64,000 nucleotides of DNA, taken from Cycas panzhihuaensis (Eukaryota > Cycadophyta). The stretch spans positions 243,915,741 through 243,979,740 of the forward strand of contig CM041465.1 in assembly GCA_023213395.1 (NCBI GenBank), given 5' to 3'. Shown here in pieces: positions 33,060-43,165 of this stretch. The first letter of the stretch is position 1. Each line of letters starts with the position of its first letter. The notes under the pieces are model-generated. The model was not told where the DNA came from, ran no database searches, and saw nothing but the letters and a program-made list of their open reading frames with translations. The position numbers and the translations under genes were made by a program.

Positions 33060-33457
33060 AGGCGATGCTCAAGGATGAGGTGAACGAGACTATCTACCTC
33101 AGCGTTGAGGGCCTAAGGGATATGCTAGATATCGGTGGATGAGAAGCGGGCCAGGAGGGATCTGGTGGTGGAAGTAAGAGTTCTCAAGTTAGGGCATCGC
33201 ACCTGGTAAACCTAAGTGAGATGAGACACTACAACTTGAGAGTCACAAAGCAAAACGATAGGTCCATGATGGAAATGGAGAGCATCGGTAAGGGCTTTAA
33301 TAACAGTTGTGTATTCAGCTTCGTTGTTAGTAGCCTCTAGGATGAAGATCTCAAATTTTAAGAGATCGTATCCAGAGGAGTTGTGGAGAATCCACATAGC
33401 GGCAGAAGGTCTAGGGTTACTGCGGCTTCTACTGTTGGTAAAAATGTAGATGGACAT
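33060..33457 (-). pseudogene. Second RNase H of B (archaeal-like type), displaced downstream of integrase
   Basis: Minus-strand frame from 33457: IFTNSRSRSNPRPSAAMWIL, then ATNNEAEYTTVIKALTDAL, LLCDSQVVVSHL, after a stop VYQVRCPNLR, and finally HIP-ALNAEVDSLVHL near 33070. The NNEAEY Glu, the CDSQ Asp and the final NAEVD Asp match the catalytic residues of RNase HI of the kind added to Tat-lineage elements. The first catalytic Asp (usually TDG/TDGS) is Asn. Stops occur at 33212 and in the HIPR position. It lies 3.7 kb beyond integrase, across the antisense gene, where most described plant elements have it between the first RNase H and integrase. A homologue is in E. Confidence 0.8.
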
Positions 33458-34148
33458 GGGTGAAACAAAGTCCTAGTAGTGAATAAATAATGATGGAATG
33501 AAAGTGATACTCAAAAGGCACGCAAAAAGTGGCCATGAAGGGTAGGAGAACCTAGTAATGAGGTTACCCAGGGTGAGAGCAAGCAGTCTGATCACTATCT
33601 AAGAGCGGGCATGGAAAAAAGCATCCTAGAGCGCCAAAAGGTCGCTTCAGAAATTGATACATACCCTTGGACAAGGGAGCATTCCCTTTGGGACCCCAGG
33701 AGTGAAAAAGGACCGTGGAAATGAGTCAAGGGTGATGAAACAAGCCAAATGAGTATAAATGTAGGCATGCATGGGAGTGGCATGCAAAACAAGATGGAAG
33801 GACCCAAGGAAAAAGTGCAAAAATGAGGCACCATAAATGCACCTACTAGAGAGCATAAAAAGGGTGTTAAAAGAGTACAATGGGCAACAGGGCCAGAAGG
33901 CAAAGGTAATCAGGGAAACAGGATGGTCTCAACAGCTGTCGCAAGGCTAAAAATAGAAGAAGTGCCTGTTGGGGCCCCTGCCTATATAAGGAAATCGAAC
34001 AGAAAATGGATTCATTTTCACTGGCTCTCATGAGAAACCAGAGCCATTCCCTTACATAACAGAGCACAGCCAACTTTGGAGGCATGCGAGGAGAGATTAG
34101 ATCATTAGATCGGGACACAGAGAGAGCCAACGGGATCATTGGGATGAG
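33458..34148. other. Region upstream of the antisense gene of B
   Basis: No conserved coding segment. It would hold the promoter of the antisense gene, if any; E retains related sequence (for example CCTATATAAGG-like text near 33985 in B). The TATATAAGG at about 33982 lies 160 bp before the first exon and is a candidate TATA box on the plus strand. Confidence 0.4.
33981..33990 (+). promoter_or_regulatory. Candidate TATA box for the antisense gene of B
   Basis: CCTATATAAGG about 160 bp upstream of the predicted ATG at 34149. Candidate only; no experimental or conserved support in E was established. Confidence 0.35.
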
Positions 34149-36577
34149 ATGGCGACAGCGAGACCAAATCCAGTGAGTGGATATCACAAAACCCAACCCG
34201 TTTCAGAGTTTTAATTTCATTGCCTTTTATAGTTTTTTGTATGATTTTTAGTTCCCCTTATGGGTAATTGGAGGCCTCTCAGAGTCTGAATTGGACCCAA
34301 AAAGAGGCAGGGACCTAGGCATTAGAGAGCCCTGGTCCCGGTGGGCCTTAGGGGTCCACCAGAAGAATTTTTGAGTTTTTTTTTAGGCAAAAATCCCCCC
34401 TTTTTGGGGCACACTATTTGTACCATGGCAAAGATTACGGTGCCGCGATCATTGCCATGGGGCCCAAATTGCCACGGGACCCAAGCTAAACTTAGTGGTA
34501 CCACTAAGTTTAGCACGGTACGAAGGCAGAAAAGGAGAAAATAGAATAGGAGGGGCCAAAAGGACCCCAAATCTCAGATAGAGAGAGTTGAAAAATAGGA
34601 ATAGAGAGTCAGGAGTGTTGATAACTAATATGAGGCTGACTTGATTATTTTTTTTTACGTGGACAGGCTGTCATCGCAGTGGACAACCGTGAGAATGTAG
34701 GTATGGCTATGCTGAGCTACATGGAGATGGTGTCCCGGGAGGACATGGAGACCCTACAAAGGTGTGGCCTATACAAGGCCCTGAAGACACCTCAATTCGC
34801 ATCAGATCATAGACTTCTAGTTGATATTGTATCCCATTGGGGTAGGAGGAGGCATGTGTTCCACTTACCTAAGGTAGGTGATGTGGTGGTTACGTCGAGG
34901 GACATCCGACGGATACTGGGAGTACCAGCGACTGGGAGGCTGGTGACACTAGGGACGCTGCCTAACACTGAGGTAGCACACAGAGAGACAGCCCTATTCT
35001 TCATAGGGGCTGATAGGTAGGAGCAGAAAGGAGCTCCCCTCTAGACTATGCTGATGTCTAGAGTTCCTCGAGTGAGGAAACTAATTGTATTATACATTCT
35101 GTTCTGGATTTCCCAGAAGCATAACTATAGGGAGATACCAAGTGGCTGGATAGATGCAGTATGTTACCACAAGGCTGGCGAGAGGATGGACTGGGCTACC
35201 CTTATAGCAGCAAAACTTGTCGCACAGCTAGACACCATCAGGATGACCAGTAGAGGAGGAGTATCATATAGCACGCTGCTGCAGTGCTAGTTCTTTAATT
35301 ATTTTGTGGCAGTGGCACCAACGGGGGGACCACACCCCATAGCAGAGTGGGCCTTGATGGTCCACAGATGGTAGACTCGGCTGAGAGAGATGAAGGACTA
35401 GGCCCACGTCTGATGATCGGTTGAGGTGACATCACTAGACCTCCTCACCCTGATGGACTATGTAGCAGATCCATACAGGACGGTGAGGTGGGACAGTGAT
35501 GACGAGGTAGGCGGAGCAGGAGCGCCCATAGATGATGACGACGATGATGACAATGATGAGGGAGGAGATGGGGCCAGCCCGTCATGACCTGCGGGGGAGG
35601 CAGGTCCTTCAGGGACGGCAGGAGGAGCAACCGGACCATCCGGGACTACCGAAGGAGAGGTAGGCCCATCAAGGGCACCAGATGAGAGCAGGGGGCCGGT
35701 GACTAGGGCCCGCAGGCTACGGATCATGAGGACATCTGAGGAGGTGAGAGTTGAGCTAGTCCCTGCGAGGAGGGAGGCCCAGGCAGAGGAGGTGCCTGAG
35801 GATGAGGCACCCACAGTTGGCAGAGAGCCAGGAGGAGAGGATGTCGCACGAGCAGAGGAGTCAGTGGCCATAGCAAGTGAGGCCTAACCATTTCCTTAAT
35901 TGTTTGATAGCCAGATAAATGGTTGATTTGATTTGATCATAGTATGTGGTGGGATGTATACTGACATATGGCATGTTACATTGGCAGGTGTAGCAGAGGT
36001 CCAGAGACTGGTAGAGGCCATGGTGAGGGAGATGTTCCCTCAGGTGTATGTAGAGGGGTAACTACCCATCCAGGCATAGGATACGCCTAGGTCGGCAGGT
36101 GCACACATGGAGGCATTCACCCCATTGGTGAGGGTGAGAGACATCTGGGCTGTAGAGTACCAAGAGCACATAGCTTTCAGGGGACAGATGCAGCGAGAGC
36201 TCAATGAGGTGAGGTGCGAGAGGGACGAGCTATGCAGACGGGTCCAGGCTCTAGAGGCACAGGGAGGAGTAGGCAGAGATGTAGGGAGCATGGTCTAGAT
36301 AGTGGTACTAGAGGAGCACCTCAGAGCCACAGAGGAGGGACTCTAGAGAGAGACGGATCGTATCCAGGCCCGATATGATCAGCTGGTGGCCCAGATGGCG
36401 TTGAGGTCGAGCAGGAGTAGGACATATACTCATATAATGGCGATGACCCCGAGACGAACACGTGATAAGGGGAGCGAGGCAGGGAGCTCACGGAGGCCCA
36501 GGAGGATCCTAAGAGGGATGTGGTCCCCAGGAGAGAGATCACACAGGCCAGGAGATGGTACCCCAGGAGCGGGGTAG
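34149..36577 (+). pseudogene. Antisense spliced gene of B: plant mobile domain, acidic linker and coiled coil
   Basis: Predicted exons: 34149-34172 (MATARPNP, donor GTGAGT), 34667-35876 and 35988-36577 (acceptors GGACAG and TTGGCAG; donor GTGAGG). The joins keep one frame. Exon 2 reads LQRCGLYKAL, LVDIVSHWGRRRHVFHLPKV, DVVVTSRDIRRILGVPATGR, then VLYILFWISQKHNYREIPSG: the pattern of the plant mobile domain (aminotransferase-like, PF10536 type), typically HTFHLP...T..DV..LLGL. An Asp-rich run (IDDDDDDDND, about 35530-35555) and Gly/Pro/Ser-rich tail follow. Exon 3 has a heptad-like helix (QMQRELNEVRCERDELCRRV) and an Arg/Ser-rich end. About eight stops interrupt exon 2, without frameshift. E carries the same gene. 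Role unknown; mobile domains occur in plant genes affecting silencing and in transposons. Confidence 0.72.
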
Positions 36578-37180
36578 CAGTAGAGTAGGAGATGTGTATA
36601 TGATTTTGATGGAAAAGCATGGGCCTCCAGGGAGTCATATATAGAGTCATATGATTATACTCCCCCTGTAAGGATACCGACTTCCCATATGTATGATGTA
36701 ACAAATGATTTTGATGTATATATATATGGGGTAATTGGAACCCCATTTTGACACGAGATGCTGTATATATCATGTGTGGATGACATGTATGTTTGTTTTG
36801 TATGTTATAAATGTTAAGTTGTATGATGTACGTATTTCCTTCCATGCATAGCTATATGTCTAACAGGAGTACACATACCCATCATGAGTGGGGACAATAA
36901 AGAGATGTGAGGTTAGAGGATAGAGTGACATACACATCCACGGAGGAGCATAGTGGAATATACGAAGGAAACAACAGGCAGGAGAGGGGAGTGATGGTAC
37001 TCCAAAGCATCATCCTAATTAGGGGATGCCCAAGTAAGAAGATAAAAATTTCTGAGAGGATATGGGAACACGGGTTATGCGGGAGGAACCAGGAAGAAGA
37101 AGAAGAAGCCACCTTAAATTATCATTCTACCTGTGGTTGGGAAGAATGGGGACAACCTAAGATGGTAGTTTAGGCTGATT
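36578..37180. other. Spacer between antisense gene and integrase of B
   Basis: Separates two convergent coding regions (plus-strand exon 3 and minus-strand integrase), so any termination signals of both would be here. TATATATATGG near 36719 and AATAAA at 36898-36903 (plus strand) are present; the latter is a candidate polyadenylation signal about 320 bp past the antisense stop. No coding segment recognised. Confidence 0.4.
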
Positions 37181-38480
37181 TCAGAGCAGGGTGAAGGGAT
37201 TGCTTCTCAAATTCTTAAGAATTCTATAAAACTTCTTAAGGAATTTCCCATTAATAGCTTTCTCAAATTCAAGCCCTTTTAGGGTGGCCATCCTATAGGC
37301 ACTATTACCAAGGGATTTGATAATGATGAAAGGGCCAACCCATCGGGGTTTGAACTTGGTCAAACGGTCATGGAGATACTCAAGCTTGAGAACATGGTCC
37401 CTAGGAAATAAAGGACGAGAACGAAGATGTTTATCATAAGTCCTTTGTAAGCAAGCTTTGGATGCTAGGATAGCCTGATAAGCGGCTAAGTGTCTCTCAT
37501 CTAAAGCCTCGAGGTCCAGAAGGTGAGCCTGATGGATCGGCTCTTCGTCAATGAGACCTCAGAGGGAGACTCGCAAAGAAGGAATCTCCACCTCCGGCGG
37601 GAGTACTGCCTCGGTATCGTAGACCAGGGAGAATGGGGTCATTCCCGTGACAGAACGGATAGAGGTGCGGTAAGCCCACAAAATGGAGGGTAGCTAAAGG
37701 TGCCAATCCTTTTGGGACTGAGCAACGGTTTTCTTTAGGATATTAATGAGAGTTTTATTGAAAGACTCCACTTGGCCATTTGCCTAAGGGTAGTAAGGAG
37801 AAGAAGTTTTGTGAGAAATTTTAAACTTCTTACAAAGCTCATCCATTTCCTTATTACAGAAAACGGTTCTATTGTCAGTGATTAGGACATCCGGAATCCC
37901 AAAACAGAAAATGATGTGCTAGTAAATGAATGTGGCTACGGTTTTACTAGGAGTAGTGATCAAGGGGATGGCCTCTGCCCATTTCGTGAAATACTCCATG
38001 GCAATCAAGATAAACTTGTGCTGCGACGATGATGATGGGGAGATAGCCCCGATGAGGTCTAGTCCCCACTAAGCAAAAGGCCATGGCGAAATAATAGGGT
38101 GCAGGGCCTCAGAAGGTACATGAGAGATGTTGGCATGTTCCTAACATTGCCGACATCTCAGAGCAAAGGCATGAGCATCCTTGAAAAGGGACGGCCAGAA
38201 ATAACCGATGCGAAGGATCCTCTAAGCCATAGACTGGCCCCCAAAGTGACCTCTACAAATACCATAGTGGCATTCGCAGAGTACTTGGTTAGCTTCGTCA
38301 GTAGTGACGCAGCGGAGGAGGATCCCATCGAAGGACCTCTTGTACAATACCTCATCTATGAAGAGGTATTACCTGGCAAAAGTCTGGATGTGAGATCTAA
38401 CTTTACTACTAGCATCAGGGCGGTATTGCTGCTATGTGAGATACTGCACTATATCGCCATACCACTCATTGTCGATGAGT
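37181..38480 (-). pseudogene. Ty3/gypsy integrase of B
   Basis: Minus strand. The zinc-binding HHCC region is visible (HYGICRGHFGG, then RILRIGYFWP and LRCRQC, about 38280-38150). Core catalytic residues: WGLDLIGA (Asp), IPDVLITDNRTVF (Asp) and ANGQVESFNKTL (Glu), about 38070, 37890 and 37790. The C-terminal part has [16 protein letters not shown] and the chromoviral-independent FKPRWVGPFIIIKSLGNSAY, ending at the stop at 37181. All three catalytic residues are kept, yet several TAG stops are present at former Gln/Trp codons. No chromodomain seen at the end. Confidence 0.88.
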
Positions 38481-38599
38481 GGATGGGGGAGAGACGCCCT
38501 GAATCATCAAGATAGATTCATCAGGGAGAGAGTTATCAATGGGGGCACCAAAGGAGTTAGGGATAGGGGCGTCTGCGAGTTTCTCAGCCACTACCATTC

Positions 38600-38963
38600 C
38601 CTTCTTTTATTTCTGATTAACGATATGGAGGTCAAATTCTTGAAGCAGGACAACCCACTGACTGGCCCTACCTGTCAAATCTGAACAAGTGAGCAAGTAT
38701 CGCAAGGAATCGAATTAAACGATCACCTTGGTGGTATTGCCAAGCAAGTAGTGTCTAAACTTCTTGGTTGCATGGACCAAGGAGAGGCACTCCTTCTCAG
38801 TAGGAGAATAGTTAAGTTCAGTAGCCACGAGGGTGCGGCTGATGAAATATATAGCTCTCTCGGTTCCTGAGTCATCCTCCTGAGCTAACATAGTGCCCAA
38901 GGACTCATCAGTCACCGAGGTGTACAGGACGAAGGGCCTATCGAATCGAGGAGGCGCCAACAT
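38600..38963 (-). pseudogene. First RNase H of B (Ty3/gypsy type)
   Basis: Minus strand, 82 open codons and continuation: RPFVLYTSVTDESLGTMLAQ, then AIYFISRTLV, ELNYSPTEKECLSLVHATKK, FRHYLLGN. It continues past a stop with FDSLRYLL, LTGRASQWVVLLQEFDLHIV. Sits directly after reverse transcriptase. The first catalytic position is YTS instead of an Asp-containing motif, as in families that carry a second RNase H. Between here and integrase (about 38600-38490) there is room for only some 40-60 residues, and no second RNase H is present there. Confidence 0.82.
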
Positions 38964-39189
38964 AGGAGCAGAAGCAAGGGCTTCCTTAAGTCCTTCGAAG
39001 GCTTTTTGGGTCTTATCAGACTATTCAAAAGGAGCTCCCTACTTCAATAGGTTCGTGAGGGGTTTAGCGCTCACAGCGAAGTCCCCTAAGAAGTGCTTGA
39101 GAAAACTGAGCCTTCTTAGAAATGACTTAATCTATCATTGGGTTCTAGGCAGTGACATATTAATGATTGCCCTGATCTTGTTAGGATCA

Positions 39190-39890
39190 ATCTAAATTCT
39201 TTGTTTGGACACAAGGAACCTAAGGAGTTTACCCAAGGTAACGATAAACACGCACTTGAGCAGATTTAGACTAACATGATACTTGCGGCATCGTGAGAAG
39301 ATGGCACGCAAGTCGGATGGATGATGGGCCCTGACATAGGAGAGACCCATCATATCATCCATGAAGACCTCCAATGTGTTATCAATGAGGTCATAGAAGA
39401 TGAAATGCATGGCTCTTTAGTAAGTAGCACCTGCATTCTTAAGGCCAAAGGGCATTACCTTATAAGCAAAGGTACCCCAAGATGTAGTGAAGGCCATCTT
39501 GTAGCAGTCCTCAAGAGAAATCTGAATTTGGTTATAGCCAGAGAAGCCATCCATTAAAGATATAACTTCAAATCCAATAATGCAATCAATAATTTGATCG
39601 ATAAAGGGGAGCAGGAAGTTGTCCTTAGGACAAGCATTATTGATGTCGCAGAAATCGATACATATACGAATTGCTCCGTTCTTTTTAGCAACAGGGAAAA
39701 TATTGGAGACCCACTTAGGGTAGTCAATGGAAGTAATGAGCCCAGCATCCAGAAGCTTTTCAACCTCCATCTTGACGGCAGCTGAGAGCTTCGGATGAAG
39801 GGGACGCTGCTTCTAGCGCACAGGGCGGGTGCCAGGAATGGTAGTGAGCTTACGGGTGACAATGGAGAGGTCAATTCCCTTCATGTCAGC
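39190..39890 (-). pseudogene. Ty3/gypsy reverse transcriptase of B
   Basis: Minus strand: upstream motif PGTRPVRQKQRPLHPK, then EVEKLLDAGLITSIDYPKWV, NGAIRICIDFCDINNACPKD, ISLMDGFSGYNQI (catalytic Asp), SWGTFAYKVMPFGLKNAGAT. After a TAG comes the catalytic loop as FMDDM (usual YVDDM), then SLNLLKCVF. Thumb region to 38970 is broken by stops. The ACPKD-x-F-x-LP wording is typical of plant Ty3/gypsy elements. Confidence 0.9.
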
Positions 39891-39920
39891 ATAATCCCAC
39901 GCGAAAATGTCTCGAAACTC

Positions 39921-40685
39921 CTAGAATAAAAGGGAGTACTCCCTTACCTCATCAGGAGAACATTCCAACTCAACCTTAATGACCTTATCAGGGGCCAAGA
40001 CTATGTCTTGAGTTGCCCCCATACACATGGCATTGCCCTCCTCGAAGTAGAGAGGGGCAAGGTCAACAGGAGGAGGTGGAATAGGAGATGGGATCAGATC
40101 AGCAAGTGTGGATCCAACTGCAAGGATCTTCTGGTGACCAAGCCTGTGGTGGCCAGAAGGTAAGTTGGGTGCAAAGCTCATTAGACGCTCAAGCAGGGCT
40201 TCATCATCCTCGAAGTAATCCACCCCATGGATGACCTTGCTTCAAGTAGAGGAAGTACTAGAGGGAGTGGAGGCAACAGGATCGTGATGGTCGTCGAGTT
40301 GCTCAACTTCCTCACGAGACTCTGAAGGAGAGTAAAAAAGAGGCTCCTCAGAAGGAGCAAAAGGCAGTTCTTCGAAGCCACCACCTGCGGGGGGTGATGA
40401 GGGAGAAGAACTGATGATGGGTAAGTCAACACGAGCGATGATATGTGACACGCAGGAATGGCTAGCCTCACTAATGAAAGAGGTTCTAGATGGGGATCTA
40501 GAATGAGACGGGTGTGACCTACTGGTGCAGAGGAAAGAGATGGGATGAAGATAATCTTTGTCCTCGTTGTGTGACTTGTCGTCACTAAACGAAGCAAGGT
40601 ACCTATAGCTCCCAACACCAGCACCTACTACTTCCTTGGCGGCCTGAGACCGTGTAAGGGCATAAGAAGGAGTTACCTCTAGCAA
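39921..40685 (-). pseudogene. Gag-pol linker and degraded protease region of B
   Basis: Two overlapping open stretches (40242-40685 and 39921-40223, minus). The first is Ser/Pro/Glu-rich and low in complexity; the second contains a run EDDEALLERLMSF and VKVELECSPDEVREYS that leads into the start of reverse transcriptase. I do not see a clear D-S/T-G protease motif; it is either in the unread gap upstream or decayed. Confidence 0.5.
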
Positions 40686-41129
40686 CTAGATCACCTTCCT
40701 CCCCTTATTCCGGGGCTGCAAGGTGATGGGGTACGATGGCCAGGGGAACGAGAGGAAGAGGACGAGTCCTGGGTACCCTTCCCTTTGTCATACGAAGGAT
40801 GGGAATTATGCGATCTTCCTCAGTTCCAGTTATTCTTGGTTTGGGTGTTGCGATCGTGTTCCCCATGTTTAGGGAATGGATCCTTGTGAATTGGTTGGTC
40901 CAAATTAGGCCTGGAGGTCCGTTTGGGCAGAGAGTCACGTCAAGGGGCCTCCTTAAGATGCTAGGCCCTGTAATGCGAGTCATTATGAAAGCACTCTCCA
41001 TGAATGGAGTACCACTTCTTCTCAAGCAGGGGATCTGACCTTCTCACTTTAGAGGATTGGGCGTTTCCATTCCTAGGGAGGGGAGATTGAGTTGTTTGTT
41101 GGATGTAGGGGATGAAGGAGCTTGAAGCT

Positions 41130-42583
41130 TAAGCTCCTTCATCTACGCTCGAATGAGTGTATGGCTGATGTGAGAGGGTCTAAGGTCCTCTCAGTCGAAT
41201 GAGAGGAAGACTGGGTAGGTTGTGAAGGTTTGGTATCTTTGGTTGAAGGTGGCACCTCATGTCGCTATGAGGGCTTAAGAGGTTTCTTGAGACCAGCTTG
41301 GATCTCAATAGCCTCCAACGCTAAGCACTTAGTGATTACAGAGTTGCATATGGTCACCCCCATTTTAAGGACTTCCACATGTACTTCAGGACAAAGAGAT
41401 CTCACTTCAACTCCTTAGGTAATGTTACCTTAGTGGAGTGAAGCAAGTCATGGAATCACCGCACAAAGTCACGATTCATTTCATCATGACCTTGTTTGAG
41501 AGAGAAGAGCAATTTCATTCTGCTCTCGAATGGATGGGCTACATCAAAGTAGTTGATAAACTCGTCCACTAATTGCTGGAAGGAGTAGATGGAGTGGGCA
41601 GGGAGATGGTAAAACCACTTAAGGGCGTCATCCTACAAGAATCGCAGGAACAATTTCAGTAGAATGTGGTCATAAGCCCAGTAATCAATGCATGCCATAA
41701 AAAAGCTACGCACATACTCCGCTGGGTCTTGCGACGAAGTTCCGTCGAATCTAAGAACTTCAAGGGGATGAGGTAGTAGATTACTTCTTAATGCCTCAAT
41801 GGATAAAGGTGTTGATCTATAGTCCATGAAAGGGCATGCCCTTGCCTGGACTATAGGGTCAATGAATGATGTAGTAGGTAACGAGCAAGGAGCAGATGGG
41901 GATGGCACACCCATCCCTCCTTGAGGAAACACCCCCTGCTGAGAGGGGACTTAAGGATAAGTGCCTTGGAAGGGAGTCGGGTTACCTTGTGAAGGCACAA
42001 CAAAAGGAATTGCGCTAGATGACGGAAAAGATGGATGCAAAACTAGGTTTTGCCCATATGGGCCACCCGTAGGTGGGGTGACCCCATATGGGTGTAGCAG
42101 ATCCACTCCATAAACTGGAAGGTGGCTTCCTCTACCCTGCCCCTAAGGTTGAGAAGTATACCTTGGGGGAATGTAAAAGGAAGCGCTAATAGGTTGGTTT
42201 TGAGGGTGTGTGGGAGCAGGTCCCACATGACTGATGGCTGAAGGGTTAGTAGGACCGGCAGGCCTACTAAGAAAGGTATGTGCCACATTAGGGGATGGAA
42301 CATTAGTTTGGCTAGGGAAGGGTATGTTGACCTTCAACTGAGGGAAAGACATACCGTGAGAAGATCCTGAAACGTTAGGACCTTGATGAGGGATAGAAGG
42401 TGCAACATGTGCCCCCATAATCAGAATAAGAAAGGAGCAGGACACATGCATAGGCACGAAGGGATTGGTTGTTACAGGAAGAGTAGATGAGGATGAGGCA
42501 CACGGGGGAGGAGTGGAAGAGGAAGGGGCTCCTCCACGAAGAGCATCCTCAAACCATCCAAGATACGGTTGGAGATGTGCCAT
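41130..42583 (-). pseudogene. Gag of B
   Basis: Starts at the ATG at 42583 (MAHLQPYLGWFEDALRG), followed by a long Pro/Ser/Thr-rich segment to 42143. The gag core is at 41932-41420: LEVLRFDGTSSQDPAEYVRS, then LFLRFL, DALKWFYHLPAHSIYSFQQL, VDEFINYF, KLLFSLKQGHDEMNRDFVRW. This is the Retrotrans_gag core (DGT-x-DP, W-F-x-x-LP, F-x-x-L). Stops at 41633 and elsewhere. No zinc knuckle recognised downstream to 41130. Confidence 0.8.
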
Positions 42584-43145
42584 GAGGTGGCACTCATTGA
42601 GAGCTTCAACTACATCGATAGGAGGGGTACCTACATACTCATAAGAGGTAGTTAGGACCTCAAACGAAGTAGATCCCTCGGGACACTCCTCATAAGAGTC
42701 ATCAACCGAGTGGTAAATCTCAAGAGGAAAGGATCCTTCGACCGCATGGGTAGAGGGATGGATGTTAAGCGGGTGATGTTGGTCACCCGGGTAGTAAATG
42801 GGATCATCACCATCTTAGGTGGACCTCAGAATAGAGGAAGGAAAAACATGGGTTTCCAAAGTTGAGGTGTGGTAGGCCTAATCAGAAGAGTATCCCTCCA
42901 TGGTCAAATCAGAATCTAACAAAGGAAGAGGGTAATACTCGAGGTCTTCTAACAATGGAGGTTAACCACGCAAGCGACGAGAAAAGCGTTGCATGCAAGG
43001 TCAACTAACAATGTTAGGAAAAGAAAAGGGTGATAAAGGCATACGCATTGGGGGCTACCCAACAAAGAGATCGAAGTAGGAAAAGAACCACAAAGAGGTA
43101 GCAAAACCAATGGAAGAGAGCAGAAACTAGCTCCCTTACTGGCTG
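42584..43145 (-). other. Leader of B
   Basis: Non-coding region between primer binding site and gag. Confidence 0.45.
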
Positions 43146-43165
43146 GTCCCTAGTATGGTCGCTAG
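43146..43165 (-). other. Primer binding site of B
   Basis: Minus strand TAGCGACCATACTAGGGACC abuts the 5' LTR. Allowing two G-to-A changes it has the TGGCGAC...GGGGACC form common in Tat-type plant elements; which tRNA it matches I cannot settle by eye. Confidence 0.5.

Noticed and set aside
35458-35871. 137-codon Ser/Thr/Pro-rich frame on the minus strand
   Set aside because: It is the complement of the acidic Gly/Pro/Ser-rich part of the antisense gene's second exon.
36321-36845. 174-codon frame on the minus strand
   Set aside because: It lies over exon 3 of the antisense gene on the opposite strand and has no domain; treated as a shadow.
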